From positions 744,001 through 808,000 of the forward strand of contig NZ_JTDV01000001.1 in the NCBI RefSeq assembly GCF_000943555.1: a stretch of 64,000 nucleotides of DNA. Reading direction: 5' to 3'. This DNA is from Neotamlana nanhaiensis. GTDB lineage: Bacteria > Bacteroidota > Bacteroidia > Flavobacteriales > Flavobacteriaceae. A program made the position numbers and the translations under genes. Each line of letters opens with the position of its first letter. Position 1 is the stretch's first letter. This document shows positions 53,167-62,334 of this stretch, piece by piece. The notes under the pieces were generated by a model that saw only the letters and a program-made list of their open reading frames with translations, did not search any database and was not told the DNA's origin.

Positions 53167-54385
53167 TTAGCTAATTAATTTTTCCTTCAATTTTCTCATA
53201 TCATCACTTACCTTTCTTTCTATGACTTTGGCATAAATCTGCGTTGTAGATATTCGTGAGTGTCCCAATAGTTTTGATACTGTTTCTATGAGCATACCAT
53301 TGCTTAACGTAACCGTTGTGGCAAAGATATGCCTTCCAATATGGAAGGTAAGGTTCTTTCTTATTTTACAGACATCTGCTATTTCCTTAAGATAAGAATT
53401 CAACTTTTGGCTAGATATTTTCGGAAAAACCTGTTTACTTTCTTTGTTTGGTTTGGTTTTATAGTTTTCCATAATCTCTAAGGCTTGTGGTAATAACGGT
53501 ATTCTAATAGGCTTGCTTGTTTTTTCTCTTTTGTGGTTTATCCAGAGTTTCCCATCAATTCCTATGGCCATATTGTCGTCAGTAAGACTTATAATATCAT
53601 ATAAATAAGACTGATATAACAGGTGAATACAAAAAGACCTTTTACCAATTGAAGCCTTCCCATACTAAATTGCTTCAATTCTATTGCCTGTAATTCATCC
53701 AAGGTCAAAAAACCCCTTTCCGTCTTTTCGAAGTGTACCCTAAAGTTTATAAACGGGTCTTTATCAAGCCAACCAAGTTTCACGGAGAGGTTTATTAGTT
53801 TTCTTAGGTGTTCTATATATTTCATCACCGTATAGTTGCCCATAGGCTTTTGATGGTCTTCTGGAGTGTGAGCTCTTAGGTATTTCTCAAACTTGATAAT
53901 GAAATTATAATCCAACTCTTTTAAATACATATCCGAAGTTTTGTAGTGCTTCAACATGAACTTAGTAACGTACTTTTGTGTGGTTTAGTAGTTCTTCTGA
54001 GTACCCCTTTTGAGCTTATTCTTCATGTCTTCATTATGGCAGTCTATAATTTCCAGAACTGAACGATTCTGTTTGTCCACACCTAGGTATCTTGCCTTTA
54101 CTGCCTTTGAGGTAATAAGCTTTCCTTCCAATTTCAAATCTTGATAACATTTGAAGATACTCATTTTTACCGCTTCCAAATAATTATTGAGCATTCTTGC
54201 ATTTTGGATCGTTCCTTTTGACCTTCCCCTATTGGCGTCCCAATCATTTAATGGCATCTTTCTTTTTAAACTTATGATGGAAGTTTGCCATTTACGGTAA
54301 TCCTTGCATAAATCGCGGCCTGATTGTTTGTTGAACGGGCGTAATCCGCCCAGAATAGGATACTGAAGGTTGTTGTCGTTTTCAT
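53167..54385 (-). pseudogene. Broken tyrosine recombinase (phage-integrase type)
   Basis: The minus strand encodes the pieces of one Bacteroidetes-type tyrosine recombinase. An N-terminal Arm domain (MKTTTTFSILFWADYAR) begins at 54385; a frameshift near 54275 leads into ISLKRKMPLNDWDANRG; an in-frame TAA near 53993 follows KRGTQKNY; the core-binding domain continues (LKELDYNFIIKFEKYLR, NYTVMKYIEHLRKL); a second frameshift near 53600 leads into DIISLTDDNMA and the catalytic domain with TFHIGRHIFATT, LLGHSRISTTQIYAK (nucleophile Tyr). The first catalytic Arg region is damaged by the frameshift. It lies just downstream of the tRNA-Pro gene, a common integration place for elements using such recombinases. 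Confidence 0.88.
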
Positions 54386-54577
54386 GTTTTCGTCTTTTTT
54401 GTTGATACTTATTTATTACCAGACGAAAGCCAAATCACTTTAAAGATACATTTATTATTTCAACCATTAGATGAATTTTAACAATTCGGTCAACACATTA
54501 TCCAATTTCTTTTTGTTATCCGATTTGTTGACTTTTTTAACAGTATTTTTAAATCTTTATGACACTGATAAAAACGC
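54386..54577. other. Short intergenic stretch between recombinase relic and tRNA terminator
   Basis: About 190 AT-rich bases, including poly-T stretches, with no gene seen. I did not find a repeat of the tRNA 3' end here that would mark an attachment site. Confidence 0.35.
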
Positions 54578-54612
54578 AAAAAACCTGAAAATCATACGAT
54601 TAACAGGTTTTT
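54578..54612 (-). terminator. Terminator of the tRNA operon
   Basis: AAAAACCTG (54579-54587) pairs perfectly with CAGGTTTTT (54604-54612) across a 16-base loop; on the minus strand it ends in a T run. It follows the tRNA-Ser and tRNA-Pro genes transcribed on the minus strand. Confidence 0.8.
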
Positions 54613-54636
54613 GTTCTTGATTTATATATCAATTTG

Positions 54637-54711
54637 TCGGGGTGGCAGGATTCGAACCTGCGACCTCCGCGTCCCAAACGCGGCGCGATAACCGGGCTAC
54701 GCTACACCCCG
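54637..54711 (-). tRNA. tRNA-Pro (anticodon TGG)
   Basis: The minus strand folds into a full cloverleaf: acceptor CGGGGTG paired with CACCCCG, anticodon stem CCGCG/CGCGG with loop TTTGGGA and anticodon TGG, and the T-arm GCAGGTTCGAATCCTGC. The discriminator base is A; no encoded CCA follows. Confidence 0.96.
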
Positions 54712-54730
54712 ATTGTGGTTATCTATTTTG

Positions 54731-54814
54731 CGGAGAGACCGGGACTCGAACCCGGGCAACACTTACGCGTTGACAGATTAGCAATCTGCTCCATTACCAC
54801 TCTGGCACCTCTCC
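54731..54814 (-). tRNA. tRNA-Ser (anticodon GCT)
   Basis: Minus-strand sequence with acceptor GGAGAGG, anticodon stem-loop CAGATTGCTAATCTG (anticodon GCT), a long variable arm (CAACGCG...TGTTG type) as in serine tRNAs, and T-arm CCGGGTTCGAGTCCCGG. It precedes tRNA-Pro by 19 bases in the same transcript. Confidence 0.96.
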
Positions 54815-54909
54815 TATTCTTATTTTAAGAACATCGCAATAAATTTGCGGTTGCAAATGTAACTTTTACTTAACAGTTGCGCAACTATTTTTATCTATTT
54901 TTTAAAAAT

Positions 54910-56961
54910 TTATTCTGGATATTCAATTCGTAAATGGTAAATGTTTGCCAACTTGTGCTTTAGCACTTTTTTTATCGATTGAATTTCTTTAAAAGTAATA
55001 TTGGCATTTAAAAATTGCCCTTCTTCTATTTGTTTATTTATAATATTTTCAACAAACGCTTCAATTTTTGTGGTTGTAGGCTCTTTCAAACTTTTTGAGG
55101 CAGCTTCAACGCTATCACACATCATTAAAATAGCTGTTTCTTTACTAAAAGGTTTTGGCCCTGGATAACTAAAATCTTCTTTATTTGTATCATCTGGAAA
55201 TGCCTTCTTCTCTTGGGCATAAAAATAATACACTAAACTGGTGCCATGATGCGTGCGTATAAAATCAATAACTCTATCTGGTAAATTATTTTTGCGAGCT
55301 ATCTCAATGCCATTTATTACATGATCCACTATAATTTGTGCACTTTCTCTATTTGATAATTCCTGATGCGGATTAATACCTGTTGATTGATTTTCAGTAA
55401 AATAAGTAGGATTCTTCATTTTACCAATGTCATGATAAAGCGCTCCAACTCGTGTTAACATAGCGTTTGCTCCTATTTCGTTAGCACTAGCTTCAGCCAA
55501 ATTAGCAACATTTAAAGAATGATGAAACGTGCCTGGTGCTTTGTTCGATAATTCTTTTAAAAGCTTAGAATTTGTATCTGATAATTCCAATAAAGACACA
55601 TCAGACACCAAACCAAACAGCTTTTCGTATGCATAAATTAATGGTTGAACGAACAAGGTTGCTAATCCGCATAAAATAAACCAAATAAAAGTTTCCCATT
55701 TTAACTCGGTTACACTACCTTCATGTATTACAAAAAAAGCAAAGTATGCAACAATATAAATAAGTGTTATTTGCCCAACCGAAATAAATAAATTAGCACG
55801 TTTATAAAGCTCGGAAACCGTTAATATAGTTACAATGCCTGCAATAATTTGCAAAAACATATACTCATAACTATTGGGCACAATAAAACCCAGTAATAAT
55901 ACTGTTAATACGTGTGCAAACAACCCTAAACGCGCATCGAAAAACGCTTTAAACACTAAGGGCAAAATACAAATAGGAACAACGTAGATATACTTCGAAT
56001 TGTAATTAACCACCATAGTTGAAATTAAAATGGTTAATGCAACATTGAAAAATATAAAGGTTACTTTCGTGTTATCGTCAAAAACAGTAATACGGTATTT
56101 TTGCAAAAATAGTAGCAACATTAACAAGGCCAGTGCTACTAAAACGGTATAAGCAATTAAAACCCAAATGTAATTCGATTTATTCCAAACTTGCGATTCG
56201 TATTCTTGCTGTAACGACTTTAGGATTTGATAAGTATCTTCATCTACAACTTCTCCTTTCGATACAATAAGCGTTTCTTTAGCGATACTTCCACGTGTAA
56301 ACGAAATTTTGTTAAGCTCATCGGCTTTAACTTTGTTTGTAAAAGAACTATCGAAAATTAAATTAGGCTCTACCAAATCAAAAAATAAGGCCGTAAATTG
56401 TGTTTTATAACTCGTTAAATTATGCTGCTTTAAAACGTTAGTTATTATAGAAGACACATCATCTTGTTTTACTAAATCTGATATAAAACCTTCTTTTACC
56501 TGCGCCCGTTTATTAAGTAAAATAATTTGCCTTTCGGCGGAAAAATTATGGTTCTCTTCCAAAATACCATAATCATAAAGTTCAGAAATAATGTCTTCTC
56601 CAACGCGCTTTAAACGAGACAATTCCGATGTAGATAAGGAATCTTGAAATGCCGATTTATACTGAGTAAGATAGTCGTTTTCAACTTTGTTTTTAACTTC
56701 ATAATCCACATCGAAATACAACGGAATTTGAGCTTCAACCTGTGCTTTTTCTTTAGTAATTTCAGCATCCGTTTTTTTAATAGCAAAATTAAATGGAGCC
56801 TGTAAATTTTCAGATTGCCAAGGTTTTCCTTTTTCAAAATCGTATTTAAACTTTCCGCTCTTAGGAAACAAATACACAATAAAAAAAGTAGTAGCAACAA
56901 ACAATAAGCCTTTGTAAATCAAGGCATGATTTCTGTAGAGCTTGTTTATAAAGTCTTTCAT
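54910..56961 (-). CDS. 7TM-HD phosphodiesterase (PgpH-like, probable c-di-AMP hydrolase)
   Basis: I choose the ATG at 56961 (MKDFINKLYRNH), seven codons inside the longest frame, because it directly precedes the first membrane segment. The roughly 683-residue protein has an N-terminal membrane helix, an extracytoplasmic helical domain of about 250 residues (7TMR-HDED type), seven membrane segments (about 265-460) and a cytoplasmic HD domain. The HD domain shows FHHSLNVANLAEAS, ALYHDIGKMKNP (the HD pair), and DRVIDFIRTHHGTS. This architecture is that of PgpH-type phosphodiesterases, which degrade cyclic di-AMP. Product assignment follows the family; the enzyme itself is core, not part of the PUL. 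Confidence 0.9.
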   Translation of the reverse strand: MKDFINKLYRNHALIYKGLLFVATTFFIVYLFPKSGKFKYDFEKGKPWQSENLQAPFNFAIKKTDAEITKEKAQVEAQIPLYFDVDYEVKNKVENDYLTQYKSAFQDSLSTSELSRLKRVGEDIISELYDYGILEENHNFSAERQIILLNKRAQVKEGFISDLVKQDDVSSIITNVLKQHNLTSYKTQFTALFFDLVEPNLIFDSSFTNKVKADELNKISFTRGSIAKETLIVSKGEVVDEDTYQILKSLQQEYESQVWNKSNYIWVLIAYTVLVALALLMLLLFLQKYRITVFDDNTKVTFIFFNVALTILISTMVVNYNSKYIYVVPICILPLVFKAFFDARLGLFAHVLTVLLLGFIVPNSYEYMFLQIIAGIVTILTVSELYKRANLFISVGQITLIYIVAYFAFFVIHEGSVTELKWETFIWFILCGLATLFVQPLIYAYEKLFGLVSDVSLLELSDTNSKLLKELSNKAPGTFHHSLNVANLAEASANEIGANAMLTRVGALYHDIGKMKNPTYFTENQSTGINPHQELSNRESAQIIVDHVINGIEIARKNNLPDRVIDFIRTHHGTSLVYYFYAQEKKAFPDDTNKEDFSYPGPKPFSKETAILMMCDSVEAASKSLKEPTTTKIEAFVENIINKQIEEGQFLNANITFKEIQSIKKVLKHKLANIYHLRIEYPE

Positions 56962-57089
56962 TTCGTATAAAATGTAAATCAAATGTACTAAAATAATACC
57001 CGTAAACCATTTTTTATATTCATCTTATAGCTTATTTATGTATTAAAAAAACCTTATTTTCGCAGGTACTAAACTAAACGAATTAACTC

Positions 57090-58268
57090 ATGAATAACGA
57101 AGTCGTCATAGTATCAGCAGCAAGAACTCCCATTGGTAGTTTTTTGGGAGCATTATCTACTATTCCTGCTCCAAAATTAGCAGCCATCGCCATAAAAGGA
57201 GCGCTCGATAAAATTAAGTTAAGTCCTAGTTTAGTAAACGAGGTTCTTATGGGACATGTCGTGCAGGCCGGTTCTGGTCAAGCACCAGCAAGACAAGCTG
57301 CTATTTACGCTGGAATTCCCGATACGGTACCGTGTACAACCATCAATAAAGTTTGTGCTTCGGGCATGAAAGCAGTTATGCAAGCGGCACAAAGTATTGC
57401 TCTTGGTGATGCTGAAATTATTGTTGCTGGCGGTATGGAAAACATGAGTTTAATTCCGCATTATTTTCATGCACGTTCAGGCAAAAAATTTGGTCCTGCA
57501 ACACTTGAAGATGGTATGCAAAAAGATGGTTTAGTTGATGCTTACAACCAAAATGCTATGGGTGTTTGTGCCGATGCCTGTGCTACCAAATATAACTTTT
57601 CTCGTGAAGACCAAGATGCTTTTGCTATACAATCGTACAAACGTTCGGCTGAAGCTTGGGCTAATGGAAAATTTAACGATGAAGTGGTTCCTGTTGAAGT
57701 GCCTCAACGTCGTGGTGAACCTATTTTAGTGAGCCAAGACGAAGAATTTACTAATGTAAAACTTGATAAAATACCAGCGTTACGCCCTGCTTTTACAAAA
57801 GATGGCACTGTGACTGCTGCAAACGCCTCAACCATTAACGATGGTGCTGGTGCGGTAATTTTAATGAGTAAACAAAAGGCCGACGAATTAGGCTTAAAAC
57901 CTTTAGCTACCATAAAAAGTTATGCCGATGCTGCTCACGAACCCGAATGGTTTACAACGGCACCTGCTAAGGCTTTGCCTAAGGCTTTAGAAAAAGCAAA
58001 TTTAGAATTAAGTGATATTGATTTTTTTGAGTTTAATGAAGCTTTTTCGGTAGTTGGTTTAGCCAATATGAAAATTTTAGGATTAAACGACACCAACGTT
58101 AATGTAAACGGCGGAGCGGTTTCGCTTGGGCACCCTTTAGGTTGCTCGGGTATTAGAATATTAATAACCCTAATTAACGTATTAAAACAAAATAATGCCA
58201 AAATTGGTGCTGCTGCTATTTGTAATGGTGGCGGGGGTGCATCGGCAGTTATTATAGAACGAAATTAA
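57090..58268 (+). CDS. Acetyl-CoA C-acyltransferase (thiolase)
   Basis: A 392-residue thiolase of normal length. The active-site Cys is in INKVCASGMKAVM (about residue 89), the second set of catalytic residues in FNEAFSV (about 316-320) and GHPLGCSGIR (His and Cys, near 350 and 380), and the glycine-rich C-terminus CNGGGGASA is present. It catalyses acetoacetyl-CoA formation or breakdown in cytoplasmic fatty-acid or ketone metabolism; the biosynthetic versus degradative direction is not decided by sequence. It begins 128 bases from the divergently transcribed PgpH-like gene and is 5 bases from the NlpC/P60 gene. Confidence 0.95.
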   Translation: MNNEVVIVSAARTPIGSFLGALSTIPAPKLAAIAIKGALDKIKLSPSLVNEVLMGHVVQAGSGQAPARQAAIYAGIPDTVPCTTINKVCASGMKAVMQAAQSIALGDAEIIVAGGMENMSLIPHYFHARSGKKFGPATLEDGMQKDGLVDAYNQNAMGVCADACATKYNFSREDQDAFAIQSYKRSAEAWANGKFNDEVVPVEVPQRRGEPILVSQDEEFTNVKLDKIPALRPAFTKDGTVTAANASTINDGAGAVILMSKQKADELGLKPLATIKSYADAAHEPEWFTTAPAKALPKALEKANLELSDIDFFEFNEAFSVVGLANMKILGLNDTNVNVNGGAVSLGHPLGCSGIRILITLINVLKQNNAKIGAAAICNGGGGASAVIIERN

Positions 58269-58273
58269 TTTAA

Positions 58274-59023
58274 ATGCAGTACGGAATTTGTAATTTAAGC
58301 ATTGTACCGCTTAGAAGTGAAGCCTCAGATAAAAGTGAACTGATCTCGCAAGTGTTGTATGGTGATATTTTTAAAATTATTGAACCTCGAAAAAAGTGGA
58401 GCAAAATACGTTTAGCTTTCGATAAATATGAAGGTTGGATTGACAATAAACAATATTTCGAAATTACCGAGGAACACTACAAAACGCTTCACGATGAAAA
58501 CCCCGTACTTACCTTAGATTTAGTTGAGTTTATTGAAGATCAAAACAATCAACTACACCCTATAGTTATGGGTTCTACACTAAATGGTTTATCTATTTTA
58601 AACCATAAATACGATGGGAGTAGCACAAACCAAAAATCTCCTAAAGAAAACCTATTAAACACCGCTTTTTTATTTTTAAATGCGCCTTACCTTTGGGGAG
58701 GAAAAACAACATTTGGTATAGATTGCTCTGGTTTTACCCAAATGGTTTACAAATTAAACGGATACAAATTACTTCGCGATGCTTCGCAACAAGCTACACA
58801 AGGTGAGGCTTTAAGTTTTATTGAAGAAAGTGAACCTGGTGATTTAGCTTTTTTTGATAATGATGAAGGCATTATTACTCATGTTGGTATCATTATGCCC
58901 GACAATTATATTATTCACGCGCATGGTACAGTGCGTATCGATAGAATTGACCATTCTGGTATTTATAATGTTGATACTAAAACGCATTCGCATAAATTGC
59001 GCGTTATAAAAAAGATTGTTTAA
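58274..59023 (+). CDS. NlpC/P60 (C40) cell-wall hydrolase with SH3-like N-terminus
   Basis: A 249-residue protein. Residues about 1-70 form a bacterial SH3-like domain (CNLSIVPLRSEASDKSEL, WSKIRL); residues about 120-245 form the NlpC/P60 domain with catalytic Cys in GIDCSGFTQMVY (about 151), His in THVGIIM and a second His in IHAHGTVRID. Such enzymes cleave gamma-D-glutamyl-diamino acid bonds in peptidoglycan peptides. No signal peptide is visible, so it may act on recycled muropeptides in the cytoplasm, as known for some relatives. It starts 5 bases after thiolase, so is co-transcribed. Confidence 0.92.
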   Translation: MQYGICNLSIVPLRSEASDKSELISQVLYGDIFKIIEPRKKWSKIRLAFDKYEGWIDNKQYFEITEEHYKTLHDENPVLTLDLVEFIEDQNNQLHPIVMGSTLNGLSILNHKYDGSSTNQKSPKENLLNTAFLFLNAPYLWGGKTTFGIDCSGFTQMVYKLNGYKLLRDASQQATQGEALSFIEESEPGDLAFFDNDEGIITHVGIIMPDNYIIHAHGTVRIDRIDHSGIYNVDTKTHSHKLRVIKKIV

Positions 59024-59058
59024 ATCGACTCATTTCGAATTAATAATATTTCCTAATT

Positions 59059-60024
59059 TTGCAAATATCAAAAAAAATACTAGCTGAAGTTAGAGCTTTA
59101 TTTTCTATAAAAAGTACAAAGACTACTTGGGCTAAAGCAGCATTAACAGCTATTTCGGTTGGCATACCGTTACTTTTAGGATTATATTTTGATAATGTTA
59201 GAGCCGGATTAACAGCTTGTATAAGCGGTCTTGTAATTCTCTATTTACCAAATACTGGTAGTTTTACAAATAAAATTTCAACACTGCTCATTAGTTCGTT
59301 TGGCTTTATTCTTTCTTTTGCCATTGGGCAATTTTTCAGTTTCAGCCATTTAGCCTCAATAATTGCTTTTGGGGTGTATTCGATGTTAATCCATTTAATT
59401 CTATTACAATATAAAACGGCACCTCCTAGAAGCTTTTTTTTCATATTTATTACCGTATTATCTATTTGTCAGCCTTTTGATTTTAATACCATTCCAGAAA
59501 AAGTAGGTCTGATAAGTTTAGGCTTATTGCTAGCTAACTTTATAATATTAGTACACTTGCTTTACTTATCTACCAAAGCAAATTGGCGTTTAGAACCGCA
59601 ACCCATTCGCATATTTCAAAAAACCGATTATGCTAACTTTTGGGAAGCGATAACATTAGGTTGTTTTATGGCTGCCTCGTTATGGTGTGGCTATTTTTTA
59701 GAAATGGAAAATCCTTATTGAATTCCACCAATTTCTTGTGCGGCATTAATGCAAGGCGCATCGCGTTACCATATTTGGCAGCCAACTTTCCAACGGATAT
59801 TAAGAACTCTTTTAAGTTTAGCATTATGTTGGTTAATTCTTAGCGCAACAAATTCCATTGTTATTCTTTACATTTTAATTATTCCATTACAACTTATTCT
59901 TGAGATGTTAATTACACGAAATTATGCCCTAGCGGTAATTTTTATAACACCACTAGCTATTTTTTTATCGGAAGCTGCAAACCCAATAATTTCGAATCCC
60001 AACGTTTCAATAATGCTTCGATAA
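59059..60024 (+). pseudogene. FUSC-family membrane protein interrupted by a nonsense codon
   Basis: A membrane protein of the FUSC (aromatic-acid exporter-like) family begins with TTG at 59059 and has six hydrophobic segments in its first 200 residues. The frame stops at TGA (59719-59721) right after EMENPY. The same frame then continues to 60024 with IPPISCAALMQG and further membrane segments (LSLALCWLILSATNS, ALAVIFITPLAIFLS). In relatives this place reads NPYWIP, so the TGA probably replaced the Trp codon TGG. The C-terminus after NPNVSIMLR also looks cut short. As read, the gene makes a 220-residue fragment; sequencing error or suppression cannot be excluded. Confidence 0.8.
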
Positions 60025-60143
60025 AAGGCTTGGAAATAATTGGTGAAAAAATTGAGAATAACCAAAAGTAAGTATTTCACCTTAAAGAGAAAATCGACAT
60101 AACAAATAAAATTCTTTTGTAACCTTCCTCTTACAAAACACCA

Positions 60144-62306
60144 TTAAGGCATTGGTTTCAAACCTTCCCATTTTACATTCCATTTACCATCCTTAGGAAA
60201 TCCTGGGTTTTCAACTGTATTGCCATCATAACCTGCACACATTAATGCCACAGCGCTTAGTACACCGCCGTTTCCGGGTAAATATAGTGTTAACCGGGGT
60301 GTTTGGTAATTATGACCGCTTGGTAAATACGTATTTGTAATTTCGTCTCGCAACAAGCCTTTTACAGCGTCTTCTGGTCGGTTCAATCTCGTTGCAGCCA
60401 TAGCTTCCAGCGGAAAATCCCAACCCCAAGTATGGTGCCAAGTCCAAACGCTATCGACTACATCAAAGGTTTTATTCATGGTTTCTAAATCGATATAATT
60501 GTTATGCGGTAAAAAACTAATGGCGCCTAAAACTGCAGGATGATCGATGGTATGTTCGCTAGTTTCAGAATATGAATTCGGTACACTTTCTGCCACTAAA
60601 TACACACCGTCTTTTTCTGCCATAGGCACTAACTTATCAATTATAGTTTGCCAATCATTATTGGGTTCTAAGTTTAAGCGTTTACGCCACTCTTGCGCTT
60701 TTTGTAAGGCCCATTTCCAGTACGATAATTCCATTGGCGGATTAAACGTTTCAGTTTTATCAAAACATTCTTGGGCAGGAATAACGCCTTTTCCTAAGTT
60801 ATATCTATCGGTTTCAGCATCGTAAGTAGGAAATGATGCCATAAAATCGGCCGTTTCAAAAATTAAAGTTTTATACTTTTCTAAATTGGCTTGAGTTGGG
60901 TTATTTCGATAAATTAATTCGGCTAAATAAATAACATGTGGTTGTTGCCACAATAAAAACGCCCCCACATTCGATGGTGCTTCTCCAGCTTGATGATCGG
61001 TCATTTTTTGCCAGCGCACGCCTTTATAACCTTGGCGTTTTGCAATGTCTTTAGCACCATCAAAAGCCGTAAAATACCAATCGATACTTTGCTCAATCAA
61101 CTCCGTTCTTCCCCATAACGCATAATGCGCCGCATGCCACCAATACATTTCCATGTGAGGCTTACCATACCAACTGTTATAAGTTAATCCAGTTTCTTGC
61201 ACCGGAAAATTACCTGCACATTGCGATCGCGTTAAGTATTGCGATAAAACAACACGTCGCTCGATTTCGAATGCTCTTGGGTCGGTACATTCCGAGAAAT
61301 CTACTGCACCACCCGACTGCCAAAAGGTATTCCAAGTTGTAATACTATTTGCTTCAACTTTACTAAAAGTTACAGGGTTGCTTTGTTTTTCTTCGGAAAA
61401 TGATACGTAAACCTCTAATTCTTCGTTATTCTTTTCTGGCGAAATAGTGAAATAATGCTTTTCTACTTCGTTAATGTTTGCATTTGAATTTAACGTAGTT
61501 GATACATAATACACATCATCATCTAAAGTTCTCGTAAATTGAAATGTTTTACCTGATGCTTTTACCGTGGTTTCATGTTTTTCTGAATCTTGATAATTGA
61601 CACCTCTATCGGCAAACTCATTAGTTGGATACGGAAAACGTAATTTTAGCTGAATACGACCTTCGTCCAACAATTTTGAAGCTATTTTTACGGCAATACC
61701 GTCATCATCAAAATTAGCATAAGTAACCACCGAAACTTTTTCGCCTTCAACCGTAAATTCACTGGTAATTTTTCCGGTATAAACATTTAATTCTTGATTA
61801 ATATCCTTTAAATCTTGTGGTTGTGCTATGCTTCCATCTGCTTTTACAATTTGCAGTCCCACATTACCTAATTGCAGTCGGTGAGGATTCATGCGAAAAT
61901 AATCGGCGGCAGCCATTGCCCGCTCATCGCTTCTATTTTGAATGGCGTACAAACTATTTTTATCGCCGTTAAAATTGTAGGCTTTTAAGGTTTCGCCATG
62001 ACTAAAATTTTCGGTGTTTGGTGTAGTATGCCATCCCCATTCCGATTGCGTTCCCAACGGTACGCCATTCGCATAAAACTCAGGAAAAGATTGCATACCC
62101 GTAACATCAACGGTGTATGAAAATTTACCATTACCAACGTTTAACGAACCCAATGTGTCTATTGCAGTAATTTTAACATTATGGCGCGTTGCCACCGCTT
62201 TTCGATCGATTTTATCTGCAATTTCTAGGGTTCCAGTTGGTTTTTCTTTGCATGACCATAAAAATACGATGCTTAATGCAAGTAAAATAATATTGATTTT
62301 TTTCAT
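60144..62306 (-). CDS. GH65-like (alpha/alpha)6-barrel glycoside hydrolase, lipoprotein
   Basis: The start is taken at 62306, because MKKINIILLALSIVFLWSC is a classic lipoprotein leader (Cys19); a longer frame begins 50 codons earlier without signal features. The roughly 720-residue protein has an N-terminal beta-sandwich (GTQSEWGWHTTP, SLYAIQNRSDERA) and an (alpha/alpha)6 catalytic region with FPVQETGLTYNSWYGKPHME, MYWWHAAHYALWGR and, later, NPPMELSYWKWAL, which hold the candidate catalytic carboxylates. These segments resemble GH65 and its relatives. The GH65 family contains trehalose and kojibiose phosphorylases and hydrolases; substrate cannot be assigned. The gene starts only 29 bases after the propeller hydrolase stop, in a minus-strand run. 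Confidence 0.75.
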   Translation of the reverse strand: MKKINIILLALSIVFLWSCKEKPTGTLEIADKIDRKAVATRHNVKITAIDTLGSLNVGNGKFSYTVDVTGMQSFPEFYANGVPLGTQSEWGWHTTPNTENFSHGETLKAYNFNGDKNSLYAIQNRSDERAMAAADYFRMNPHRLQLGNVGLQIVKADGSIAQPQDLKDINQELNVYTGKITSEFTVEGEKVSVVTYANFDDDGIAVKIASKLLDEGRIQLKLRFPYPTNEFADRGVNYQDSEKHETTVKASGKTFQFTRTLDDDVYYVSTTLNSNANINEVEKHYFTISPEKNNEELEVYVSFSEEKQSNPVTFSKVEANSITTWNTFWQSGGAVDFSECTDPRAFEIERRVVLSQYLTRSQCAGNFPVQETGLTYNSWYGKPHMEMYWWHAAHYALWGRTELIEQSIDWYFTAFDGAKDIAKRQGYKGVRWQKMTDHQAGEAPSNVGAFLLWQQPHVIYLAELIYRNNPTQANLEKYKTLIFETADFMASFPTYDAETDRYNLGKGVIPAQECFDKTETFNPPMELSYWKWALQKAQEWRKRLNLEPNNDWQTIIDKLVPMAEKDGVYLVAESVPNSYSETSEHTIDHPAVLGAISFLPHNNYIDLETMNKTFDVVDSVWTWHHTWGWDFPLEAMAATRLNRPEDAVKGLLRDEITNTYLPSGHNYQTPRLTLYLPGNGGVLSAVALMCAGYDGNTVENPGFPKDGKWNVKWEGLKPMP

Positions 62307-62334
62307 TGTTATAGTTTTTAGTTGGTGTATGTTT

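Noticed and set aside
54637-54814. An attachment-site duplication of the tRNA-Pro or tRNA-Ser 3' end.
   Set aside because: I looked for copies of the T-arm and acceptor end in the region 52-54.6 kb and saw none.
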